Origin: Adenophora triphylla var. japonica
Lineage: Eukaryota; Streptophyta; Magnoliopsida; Asterales; Campanulaceae
Assembly (NCBI GenBank): GCA_022495995.1
Contig: JAFEMH010000758.1
Coordinates: forward strand, 310,001 to 374,000
DNA: 64,000 bases
Reading direction: 5' to 3'
The translations under genes and the position numbers were made by a program. Under the pieces are notes generated by a model. The model searched no databases, was not told the origin of the DNA, and was given only the letters and a program-made list of their open reading frames with translations. Positions 11,411 through 20,780 of this stretch are shown one piece after another (the first letter of the stretch is position 1; the number at the start of each line of letters is the position of its first letter).

Positions 11411-11904
11411 CTACCTCCGCCCCGTTAGAAATATTACTTTTTACAGAAAAGGTTGTCCTATTTGAAAATACACTTTCCATTTTGAAAATAAATAAATTAT
11501 AATACTCCCTCTGTCCCGAAAAGATACTCCCACTTTTTTGGGGTTTGGTTGATTTAAATTTTTAATGAAGATTTAAAACTTGTAATCAATGCATCATTAT
11601 AAATACTATTGATAACGATTTTTAGATGTTCATTCAGATAATTAAATCAACCTATAATTATTGTTCAAAGTATTTTCGCTTGCGTTAACTACAAAAAAGT
11701 AGGAAGATCATTTCGGGACAGAGGGAGTACTTCTTTTAATATTGGACCCACTTTCACACTCGGAACATCTTTCCACTTACTTTTCCTTGCCCCACTTTCT
11801 CTCTCATACCTAACCTTTTATACTCGTCACAAGCTACTCCTAACACTTTTCCTTAATTCATGTGCCCAATCCAAAGTGTGTAATTTCAAACGGGATGGAG
11901 GGAG
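11411..11904. mobile_element. Stowaway-type MITE carrying a second MITE inside
   Basis: Outer element with ends CTACCTCCGCCCCGTTAGAAAT and (reverse) CTCCCTCCATCCCGTTTGAAAT and flanking TA dinucleotides (11409-11410, 11905-11906). It is interrupted at 11505-11727 by another Stowaway element. Without the insert it would be about 270 bp, similar to its relatives in the window. Confidence 0.7.
11505..11727. mobile_element. Stowaway-type MITE nested in the previous element
   Basis: 223-bp element with inverted ends CTCCCTCTGTCCCGAAA and (reverse) CTCCCTCTGTCCCGAAA, which match perfectly over 17 bp, and TA duplications at 11503-11504 and 11728-11729. The good ends suggest it is younger than its host element. 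Confidence 0.85.
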
Positions 11905-12592
11905 TAGTTTTTAAGGCTCTAATAAAGATTTTTCTTGATCGAATCTTCACCAACGTAAATGTAGTTCAATTTTCGACTCCAATTTCTCTCGTTGATCGCA
12001 AATTACTTCGATTACAATGATTTTGAAGCAATTTTGATTTTTCTTTGGGAATGTTTTTGCTGCACTCAGTTTTCTAATTATAAATTCTCAATTTCTTGAT
12101 TGTAGGACAAGTAGAGTTGATTTGATTGTTTCCTGAAAGCATCAATTTTTTTTTTAAAAAAAAAAAAAATATAAAAAATTAGCAAGCCGATAGACTCTAA
12201 AATATAGTTTTATGTGTGATTTCCGAGAAGACTTTGTTTTATTGACAAAAAAATATGTTTGCATATCAATGACTGAATCTTGGCGTTAAAGTTTTTGGCC
12301 CACACTCAGAGTTTCTAGATCCTCCACTGTGAGCAGAGAGGTGGTGTTGGAGGGGGATGAAGTTGTTTAAGAGGGAGTAGTAGTTTTTTATTTTTTGGAT
12401 TTTGACTTGATAATATAATAATATTCATAAAAAGTTGTTTTAGATTTTAGATTAGTATTTTAGTTTACCATTTACTTTAATATTTTATGTGTAGAAACTT
12501 TAGTGTTAATTTTAATTTATTTACTGTTGATTTTCCTATTGTAACCTCTCTGAATTTATGTAAAATATATTCTTTCATTCACAATGCAGTGT
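11905..12592. other. AT-rich DNA, no gene seen
   Basis: Contains T and A homopolymer runs near 12145-12170 and no open frame with recognisable features. It may be intron or flank of the exon-like segment that follows. Confidence 0.4.
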
Positions 12593-12680
12593 ATTGCTAG
12601 GTATGGTGTTGGTGCTGAGAATACAGTGTGCAAGGATTACAAAGAAAATTGGTTGGAGGCCAAGTCGTTTCAGAAGGGTA
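12593..12680 (+). pseudogene. Orphan exon-like segment (paralogue at about 42898-42984)
   Basis: An open segment bordered by TTCACAATGCAG upstream and AAGG|GTAATT downstream, matching plant splice sites. In phase 0 it reads CIARYGVGAENTV then CKDYKENWLEAKSFQK. A second segment near 42.9 kb, also preceded by TTTCATTCACAATGCA, reads VNEHGAGSTLCNRDKERW in the aligned frame, so the two are duplicated pieces of one gene. I do not recognise the protein. No neighbouring exons were found here, so this is probably a captured or decayed exon. Confidence 0.45.
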
Positions 12681-13083
12681 ATTAAAACCTTTGTCCTCCA
12701 CAGTACCCTCCTTCGGCATGGTTGAAGTGATTTTACAGTCTTGAGCATGTTTTCCGGTTCTCCAAAACAAGGTTGTTATATAAACTACTCTAGTTGACAA
12801 CAAGGGTGGGGTAAGTCAAAGAGCTCGAGCAATTCAGCTTTGAATAATAATTTTAAGTTAATTTAATTTTATTAATGGATATTTAAAAATTGTTATTGAT
12901 AGTATTTATAATTCTGTGTCAATAAGATTAAAATTTTGAATAATTAAATTAATTTAAATTTATTGCTCAAATTATCTTTATATTAACTAAAGAAAAGTGG
13001 AAATCAACAAAATAAAATGAAAAGAAAGATTATTAATGCATGTTTGTACTCCACATATTCATGACCCAGAACCGGATAGGTTC

Positions 13084-13285
13084 TCGGGAAGGCAAAATTT
13101 TCAAATCCATACCAACCAACATGTGTACCAATCGTACCAATTAAAATTGGTACGTAGAAATTGGTATATCGAAATGTTGATACAGTACTATCGTACCAAT
13201 TTTGTCAAATTGGTTGGTACATGATACATATATTTAGTTGGTTGGTATATCAAGTACCAATTATAATTTTTTTTAAAATATTAAT

Positions 13286-13328
<43 letters not shown>

Positions 13329-13902
13329 ACTTAATTAATTCCTTCTATGTCCTAGACCTAACCAACCCGGTACTTGGTCATTGTTTAACCTTTGACTAGG
13401 CCTGTTTGACCAAAACGGCCTTGGCCCTTCTTTCGTAATTTTTTATTTGTTTTGCAAAATGGGTATTTAAAATAATAGTGTTGTAATAAAGTGAGCTTTT
13501 GAGACGAACAAGAAAAATGATATTCCGATAACTCTCCCGATGAATATATAAACTAATTTGTAATATAACTAGTCTATTTTTATGGAATTTGGGATCTATT
13601 TTAATGTTATTGTCTTGTAGCTATAAGCACTTTGGGATCTATTATTATATTATAATTTCTTTTGAATTTTATAATAATGTACTATTATATTTATTTGGTC
13701 TTAATAGAAAAATTGTTATTTTTATATATACAGTTGGTAGAGTCTAGTACCAACCGTATTAACCGAGTACATACCATACCAATTTAGTTGGTATACCGAC
13801 TTAATCGGTTGGTAATGTTATAGATTTTTATGTACCAAGTTAAACTTGGTAGGTACATGGTATAAGTAAAATATAATTGGTATACCTACCAAACCACCCC
13901 TA
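13084..13902. mobile_element. Non-autonomous hAT-like element with TTGGTAC sub-terminal repeats
   Basis: 819-bp segment flanked by the perfect 8-bp direct repeat ATAGGTTC (13076-13083 and 13903-13910). Its ends TCGGGAAGG and (reverse) TAGGGGTGG form a short imperfect terminal inverted repeat of hAT style. Both sub-terminal regions are crowded with TTGGTAC/GTACCAA motifs in both orientations. The interior is AT-rich with a (TA)n run at 13292-13323 and has no transposase, so it would depend on a hAT source elsewhere. Confidence 0.65.
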
Positions 13903-13982
13903 ATAGGTTCAATTGTCTTTATATCATTTTGAAACTTCCAATTACCAAGCCACCCCTAATAGTTTCTCCAGAAATCTCTTTT

Positions 13983-14272
13983 TGTTCCTATATTAGGAAT
14001 ATAATATAATATCATTATATTATATTCAAGTATATATTGTAATAAATAGATTAGGAAACATAATTCTTGTATTAGATTAGGAAACACAATCTTTATATTA
14101 GATTAGAAACCTTCTCCTTCTAGGAATTAGAAACCTTCTCCTTCTATGAGATTACTTCCTCATTGTAATCCTATAAATATGTATCTCTAGCTTCATAATC
14201 AATTGAGTCATTCAATTCAATTCCTCTCTTTCATGTTTTGATTGACTTCGTCTAACCCTCCTTATTCTAATA
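13983..14272 (+). mobile_element. Copia-like LTR end with TATA box
   Basis: A stretch starting TGTTCCTATATTAGG contains repeated TTAGATTAGGAAACA units, a TATA box (CCTATAAATATG near 14170) and a pyrimidine-rich leader, and it directly precedes a tRNA-iMet primer site. This is the layout of a plant Ty1/copia 5' LTR. No copia coding region follows, because gypsy-derived sequence begins within about 20 bp. The left boundary is uncertain. Confidence 0.5.
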
Positions 14273-14273
14273 A

Positions 14274-14284
14274 GGTATCAGAGC
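14274..14284 (+). other. Primer-binding site complementary to tRNA-iMet (copia type)
   Basis: GGTATCAGAGC is 11 of the 12 bases of the common plant copia primer site TGGTATCAGAGC. It follows the LTR-like segment at the expected place. Confidence 0.6.
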
Positions 14285-15460
14285 ATTAAGATCCATAGAA
14301 GAACTTCTCCGCCAAACCTCATTGTCAGTCAATAGCGACAACGTCACCTCAAATCCTCCTATGTGAGTGTTCGCCCTCGAAACCCCAGAGTAACTCGGCA
14401 AATTAGGCATGCGGAAAGAAGGATCGGGGGCTACAATCTGAATATTCCTCGCAAATGGAGCCAGGTAGGAACCTTTTACCTTCACGGGCTTGGTTCCCGC
14501 CTCTAACTCTTTAATTTTTTTTGCCATTTCGGCCATCTCAGATTTCCATTTATCATCTTCATTCTTCTTGGCCTTCTCTAACTCTGCGGCTTTAGCCAAC
14601 TCGACGACTTTCAAAGCCTCTGCAACTTTAATCGCCTCTGCAACCTTCTCGGCTTCCGCGGCCTTTTCTGCCTTTTCTCTATCCCTCCTTTCTCGACGCC
14701 TACGATCTCTATCTCGCTGCGCCAATTCATCTCGGCGAGCTCTATCAGAGTGCCTTGATCTTTGCGACCTTTTCCGGACATAAGTCCCATCATCAGAATA
14801 CCTTGAGCGACTTGGCACATAATCTCTGTCGGCAGTAGACCCCTCGTCACTTTCATATCCGTAGTGGTAAGAATCATCCCGCGAGTCCCCTGACTTGTGA
14901 TAGATTCTCCTTTCTATATGATCCGAGTGCTTCCTCTTGCTCCCTGCGACCTCAGATCTCTCTTTATTAACATCTCGCCGATTACGCTTTCCTCCCGCAT
15001 CATCGGGCGGCGGCATCTCCCTCGCATGCCTATCTCCCCTTCTTGATGCACCCTGACTAGCCGTCCGCCCTCCTTTCTCTCTTCCATCTACCTCAACCGA
15101 TACTTCTGGCGGGATCTCAGTGGGCGGCTGGCCCATTTTTCTCAATCTATCATTATTGGCGAGAAACTTCATCATGAATGCATTTTCCTTTCGCAACTGC
15201 TCGGCTACTGCCCTTGCGTTATCGGTTTTTGAAGGAGCAGGATCATGCTCGCTGGCTAGGGTTTTTCCCCTTCTCGCTCGTTCCTGTTCTCCCTGCCCCC
15301 TCGCCAACCTGATTGCCGAATCTGTCTCGGAGGTATGAACCTCGCCTTCTCGCGCAGTCCCAGATTTCGCCATGCGGGCATCCTTCGCATTTGGAGTTTC
15401 CGTCACCGGAATCTGGGCTCTTTTAGTCTGAGCACCTTTTTCTTGTACCATTCTGATCAC
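14285..15460 (-). pseudogene. gag N-terminal part of a Ty3/gypsy retrotransposon (Tat-like)
   Basis: 397-aa open frame, very rich in charged residues: Arg/Asp/Glu-rich middle, a long Ala/Glu/Lys coiled-coil (KAAEAEKVAEAIKVAEAL, roughly residues 265-320), then APDPSFRMPNLPSYSGV. The last motif resembles the conserved start of the plant gypsy capsid domain (normally followed by a tract containing DP). The capsid core, nucleocapsid and pol are absent. The last ~30 codons run into the neighbouring copia sequence. A 5' leader (15461-15658), a primer site and an LTR lie upstream in the right order, so this is the truncated 5' part of an LTR element. Lineage assignment (Tat/Ogre-like) is from general appearance only. 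Confidence 0.65.
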
Positions 15461-15658
15461 TTTCTGGGTTTACAAATAACTTTCAACCACAACAAGCCAA
15501 AAACCAGCACTTAACAACAGCCTTGAACACAATTTCTGGGGAACCTCAACAGTGACGTCAACCTCACGAACAACACCCCACCACCTACAACCATCTCAAC
15601 CAGGCCACTAAAATCACCACCAACCGCTTATAAACTCAAGCAAGGAAAGAAATTCAGG

Positions 15659-15675
15659 TCCCGGCAACGGAACCA
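15659..15675 (-). other. Primer-binding site of the gypsy fragment
   Basis: TCCCGGCAACGGAACCA (plus strand) has the form of a tRNA 3' end closing with CCA, and it lies 2 bp from the TG dinucleotide starting the LTR-like segment at 15678. It therefore marks the LTR/internal border. I do not assign the tRNA species. Confidence 0.6.
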
Positions 15676-15677
15676 AC

Positions 15678-16400
15678 TGATGCTACCATGAGAAAATTTG
15701 GTTGCACAGGAACTGAAAGGGATGGGATACTCCGGCTTCTTCCTTGCAAGATGGGTTGCCTACACACAAGAAAGCACGTTAACTAGGCCGGGGGTGACTC
15801 CGGCGAACCCCCTCCGGCGTGAGAATGAGGTTAGAAGTTCAAGGTGGAAAGTGTATCAATGGAAGTTTAGAGAGAGAGTAGAGAGAGATAGACCTGCATA
15901 CAAATGAGCCACTCCTCTGGTTTTATACCCCCATGCCCCCATGTGCCTTTCATATGGGGGACATGTGTCAATCATCCACAATGGGTCCCCAACCACCTTC
16001 ACTTAGTGGGATTTCACTGTTCACCTAGTCAAATCAAGCTACAGTGAACTGCAGGGCACCCACGCGGGATCCCCCCTTAGCACAACTCGCAGGCGATCAC
16101 GGACCTTCTCGCTACCATGCCCCTGAGGCGGCTAACCTTGCCAAGTCGCTTCTCGCCCCAGGACTTCTACTGGTCATCCCGCTCACCAGAGCCTCCATCT
16201 CGCCTTACTAACTCCCCTAGGTCTCCCAGCGGGGTGAGCTTATCTCGCTTGGGATCCTTCCCGTCACGGGGCCGCCCTTATGGTCAATAGCGACCTAGGG
16301 GGCCTTCTTCTCGTCATTCTATTAGGCCCAATAAAGGAGGTTGGGCCCACTTGTCTATTTGGGCCCAATCCAATTTTCCATATCGCTGTTATGACCCAGC
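15678..16400 (-). mobile_element. LTR-like segment of the gypsy fragment
   Basis: GC-richer segment starting TGATGCTACC beside the primer site. A TATA box (minus strand GTATAAAACC, about 15919-15928) lies upstream of the presumed transcript start. The outer end is not resolved: no matching terminal CA with target duplication was found near 16400. Confidence 0.5.
15919..15928 (-). promoter_or_regulatory. TATA box of the gypsy LTR
   Basis: GTATAAAACC on the minus strand, inside the LTR-like segment and upstream of the gag leader, as expected for an LTR promoter. Confidence 0.5.
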
Positions 16401-16519
16401 TTCCAATTTCACCAAACAGAGGTTACTAAATTGGGAATTAAACAGAGGCTGCCTCTTATGGTGTGTGTTTGTGTGTGATTTTTGGATTGGAGAAGGAAGA
16501 ACAGAGCCGAACAAATCAT

Positions 16520-16920
16520 TTGGGATTTTGAGTGCCAACCTACCTGATTTTGAATGCCAGTGTAGGTTATTTTGAATGCCATTTCATGTTTTTTTGAATG
16601 CCAGTTCATGTTTTTTTGAATATCAGCAAAAATAATTATCAGTGTTTTTGAGTGCAGTGTATGCATTTTTGAGTGCCAGTATATGTGTTTTCAAATGCCA
16701 GTCCATGTACTTTGGAATGCCAGTGCTTGTGTTTTTGAGAGCCAACAAAAATGATTATCAATTTTTTTTGAGTGCCAGTGCATGTGTTTTTGAATGCCAG
16801 TGCATGTGTTTTTGAATGCCAGTGCTTGTGTTTTTGAGAGCCAGCAAAAATGTTAGTATAACAAAGTGCCCGTTGTAGTATCAATAAGTGCCAGTGTAAA
16901 AAAGTGCTAGTGCATGTATA
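16520..16920. repeat. Short-repeat array, GCCAGTGCATGTGTTTTTGAAT type
   Basis: About 15 imperfect units of 22-23 bp built on TGCCAGTGCATGTGTTTTTGA. Two larger super-repeats are visible (the stretch around 16720-16760 recurs near 16820-16850 with GAG AGCCA(A/G)CAAAAATG). Open frames here are only translated repeat. Confidence 0.85.
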
Positions 16921-16929
16921 TTAAGTGAC

Positions 16930-17230
16930 TTTATAAACTAACACTGGCACTTGGTTACACTAACACCGGCACTTTGTTACACTAACACTGGCACTTTGTT
17001 AAACTAACACTGGCACTTGTTTTACACTAACACCAGCACTTTGATACACTAACACTGGCACTTTATTACACTAACACTGGCACTTTTTTACACTGGCACT
17101 TTGTTACACATGCACTGGCACTAAGTTTCTGGACAAAGAGAGCTTTTAACTGGCACTTTTTTAGACGTGCACTGGTACATTTTTACCATAACCCTGGCAA
17201 TTATTTATACAACTACTGGCAATTATTTAG
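16930..17230. repeat. Short-repeat array, ACACTGGCACTTTGTTACACTA type (opposite orientation)
   Basis: About ten units of roughly 22 bp on CACTAACACTGGCACTTTGTTA. The core CACTGGC is the reverse complement of the GCCAGTG core of the preceding array, so the two arrays face each other across 16920-16930 and could fold back. Confidence 0.85.
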
Positions 17231-18190
17231 AACAAATTCACATAATTCCCAATTGAATTGACCCAAACTTCAGCAAATTAAACCCTTTATCCACACCATT
17301 GAAGGACATTCTGTTTATCCAACGAAAAAACGAAGAGCTATGGAATCAAATCACACTGTTATCTCCAATTAATCATGTACCAATCAATAAAGTACCAATC
17401 AATTATGTAACGAAGCAGAGTTGACAATGGACATTAATGGCGGAACTAGGGCACGAATTGTAGGTTACAAAATACTCAAACTGAGTGAACGCCGGAGAAC
17501 GATCGGAGCTTGGGATGGCCAGAGAAGACGATCGGAGCTTGGGATGGCACGAATTTGTAATATTAACACCGGCGTTTATCATGGTTGCCAGTAATTACAA
17601 AAATGCCACCGTTTGTTTTGAAAACACGTTTTTCCTTATCTTAAGAAAAAACTAGTTTTTTATAAGACCAACTCCTAATCAACCTATTAAAAATAATTAA
17701 ATTCTAAAATACTAATTAAAATACAAAGATAATTAATGTATTTGACTGGATCAAATATCCGTCCTACATCATTCACCCTCTTTTCAAAAGAACTCGTCCC
17801 CGAGTTCTCATCCGATGTTTGGAAAATGCCGTCCCACTTAAAAATATATTTTGAATAAATCTTCGTTTTAAGCATAAATAGACATAAGATGATCTCTTCC
17901 GGATATAAAATTATTCCTTCTTGCTTTGTCAGATCTGTCGAATCATCATCTTGAATAATTTTATATGGAACAAACAATTCTTTCCCCATATCACCCACTT
18001 CCTTAGACTCTGTCACAAAATCCTAAATAATACTTTCTTCCTTCTTGGACTTTGACTTGGACTTGGGTTTGACTAAGTCATAATCAGGTGACATGAAATT
18101 TGTAGTATAAAAGAAGCATATGTCCTCTTAAGATAACACATCACTAGAAAATCCCCCCCCCCCACTCCCAAAAAAAAAAAATCAATCTTT
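17231..18190. other. Intergenic DNA with a possible gypsy pol-tail remnant
   Basis: A 27-bp tandem duplication (ACGATCGGAGCTTGGGATGG) lies at 17490-17550. On the minus strand 18016-17690 an open frame of 109 aa includes DENSGTSSFEKRVNDVGRI, which faintly resembles the region just before the 3' LTR of gypsy elements, but the match is too weak to call. A (C)10 run precedes an A-run at 18155-18180. Confidence 0.35.
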
Positions 18191-18197
18191 TTGTGTA

Positions 18198-19169
18198 TTG
18201 AACATGGATAGAATATGCAGTTTTTGGTTCTTGATTCTCTTTCTGTCTTTCTTTGTAACCACAAGGACCTGTTTGGCTTCTGGAAATCTGACCAGGGGGA
18301 GTTGCATTGAAGGAGAGAGACAAGCCCTTCTCAAGATCAGGAAAAGTTTTACCGACTCTTATCATCGACTTTCGTCTTGGGAGGGCAACGATTGTTGCAG
18401 ATGGTATGGAGTAAGCTGTCATGAAACGACGGGTCATGTTGTCAAGCTTGATCTCCGAGTCACAAACTTAATCGAGTCTACAAGTGCCTCCAGTTCAATT
18501 TCTAACCGCCTAGCGTCTACTGAACTTGTTTCTGACATACTAGGATTAAAATATTTGAACCACCTCGACTTAAGTGGCAACGATTTCAGAGCTCAATTCC
18601 CTGGTTTCATTGGATCCTTAAAGCATTTGAGTATCCGAATCTCTCTAATGCGCCTTTGGTGGGATTATTCCCGAACTTGGTAACCTCACTGTTAGCTGCG
18701 GGTTCTCGACCTTCATGATACATTTCAAAGAGGGTCATTAGCTTCATTTGATCTCGTTTGGGTTACTTTCCTTTCTTCTTTGGAACGGATTGACTTGAGT
18801 GACGCTAATCTCAGCGGAAATCGTAAAAGTCTAATCGAGGTTCTGAGCTCGCTTCCTTCTTTATTGGAAATAAACCTCGCGAATTGTCGAATAGACAACA
18901 CTCACATTTCTCCTCCTGCTCATGCTCATGCACTTTCCCATGTTCAATACTTGAACCTTAGTTCCAACTCATTTGAAGGCAAGTTTCCATCTTTCATTCA
19001 AAACATGACTTCATTGAGAGTACTTGATCTTTCACGCAACATTCTTTTTAATTCTTCAGTTCCTCGATTTTTAGGAACTAGCCTAAAGAGCCTTATTCAC
19101 CTCAACCTTGCTTCTAATAGATTTGACAATATTGAGGATGGAGAACTATATTTTACATGTAATTTATGA
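18198..19169 (+). pseudogene. LRR receptor-like protein, truncated and frameshifted
   Basis: Family members are plasma-membrane receptors with extracellular leucine-rich repeats that act in defence or development. Residues 1-27 (MNMDRICSFWFLILFLSF...) form a signal peptide. The LRRNT cap follows, with CIEGERQALLKIRKSF and WEGNDCCRWYGVSCHE, then LKYLNHLDLSGNDF. After about 18640 the homologous reading moves through two other frames (LSNAPL..., then LRVLDLHDTF...LERIDLSDANLSG), so at least two frameshifts are present. Later repeats (VQYLNLSSNSFEGKFPSFI, SLRVLDLSRNILFNSS) are readable up to 19169. The family is usually around 900 aa with an island domain and a membrane helix. Those parts are missing, so no functional receptor is made. 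A second start at 18204 is equally possible. Confidence 0.85.
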
Positions 19170-19850
19170 AATGAAACTTTTCAAAATTCCTTATTTTGCA
19201 TCTAAGTTGGGATGGAAAGTTGGATGATGGTTTTGTGTCAATGGTTGTGTGTGGGTGGAAGGTGGTGGGTTTGTGTTTATGGAGGTGTGTGGGCGGAAGG
19301 TGGTGGTTGGTGGCTATGAGATGGTGGTTCTTTGTCTATTTAATCCTTTTAATTTAGAAAATTTAATTTAACTCCCTTGAAAGAAAAATTAACTTCAATT
19401 GCGGGTGTATAACATTAGTGAAAGGTAATATAGTCATTTCAATTAATGACATTTTTTAAAAAATTATATTGCGGGGGTATTAAGTAAATATGCGGGGGTG
19501 AATAACAATTCTCATATATTTATTAAGAGAAGGGGTAAATTTAAAAATATAGTTGAAGGGGTATTTTGGTCTTTTCCATGCAAATTCCATTAAGAATGAC
19601 GAAAATACCCCTAACTAACTCACATGTTATGCTTTTCGTTAGATTTTTAACGTTTCATCCAAAAAATACACCTGATTGCAACAAAATGACAAACTCAATA
19701 ACCAACTTATTACAAATGCAAATTCGATAACCAATTGAAATATCTCGACAAACTCAGGTAACTAAAATGCAATTTGTCCAAAAAATATCAGTTTGAGCTT
19801 TGAATTTTAGTTTTGTGAGAGAGAAAAGGGGTAATTTTGAAATTCTAAAT
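19170..19850. other. No gene seen
   Basis: G/T-rich imperfect repeats (GGTGGTGGGTTTGTGT, 19240-19310) then AT-rich DNA. The LRR homology ends abruptly at 19160. Confidence 0.4.
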
Positions 19851-19851
19851 G

Positions 19852-20009
19852 CTCTCTCCGTCCCAAGATAAATATCACATGAATTGTCCATGTGTTTTAA
19901 GAAACATGTTTTTCATAATAATGGTAAAATGGCTAAGAATCTTTTTAAAATTAAAAATGTGACATTAACGAACCAAAATAGAATCTTAATTTTTTTATTG
20001 GACAGGGAG
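19852..20009. mobile_element. Short Stowaway-like MITE, degraded
   Basis: Ends CTCTCCGTCCCAAGATAAAT and (reverse) CTCCCTGTCCAATAAAA resemble the CTCCCTCCGTCCC termini of the better elements in this window. Flanking TA dinucleotides are not preserved. Confidence 0.45.
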
Positions 20010-20159
20010 TTAAAATTTTGATATGGAGAGGGTAGAAAGAATGTAACACGGAAAGAAAACGTTCAAGTTTCAAATTCTGTAAAAAAATCAAAAATAAAAA
20101 TCTATTTAAAGTTTTATCCAACTCACCCATTAAAATGGTTCAGCTCGTGGTTTGAACCA

Positions 20160-20760
20160 GGTGGTTCGATGCTTGCAGTGGTTAGAATCAAGGGACGGGT
20201 TCGGTTCGGTCTATGGACGCCTGTGGGGCAGACCGCGAATTGGGCTGAATAAATATGTGGGGTGGACAGATTGGGCCGAATAGGTGCAATGGACGGATGT
20301 GTCCATTCTAATGGACATGAGTCGATTTAGATGGAGGATCCGCGTCTAATCGAATGGGCGTGGGTCACTCCACTCAATATGGTGCCTTGATCAGGATCAG
20401 ATCGGACGGTACAGATTTATCCGATCAGAATTGTATCTATTCCCTAAAAGGCACCACAAATCTTGAAAACTATAAATAGCCCTTCCCAGAATGTCAGTTT
20501 CATTCATTTTATCATTCAAAGCATTAGAGAAATATGTTAGTTAGTGTATATTGAAGCATTTTTCCTCCTTCAAAGTTCAGAAATTTCAAACACCGTTAGT
20601 TCGTAGGTGTCTTGATTTGAAGTGATTCCATAAAGAGTCGAAAAGTCGTTTTATCTTACGAGTGTATTGCCACTAATACGTCAGCACCAGTGCGAGGCAA
20701 CTTCTTACGGAGATTGTATTTCACAAGACTCGATTTCCATTCCGGTTAATAATTTTATTT
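20160..20760 (+). mobile_element. LTR-like remnant with promoter
   Basis: The segment has the appearance of a plant LTR: GC-richer upstream part, TATA box (AACTATAAATAGCCC near 20470), then a leader with TTCATTCATTTTATCATTCAAAG. No partner LTR, primer site or coding region could be assigned. Confidence 0.35.
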
Positions 20761-20780
20761 TTACTTTATTTTTCGTCTCT

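Noticed and set aside
16409..16884. His/Lys/Thr-rich minus-strand frames (85 and 81 aa)
   Set aside because: Pure translation of the 22-bp repeat array.
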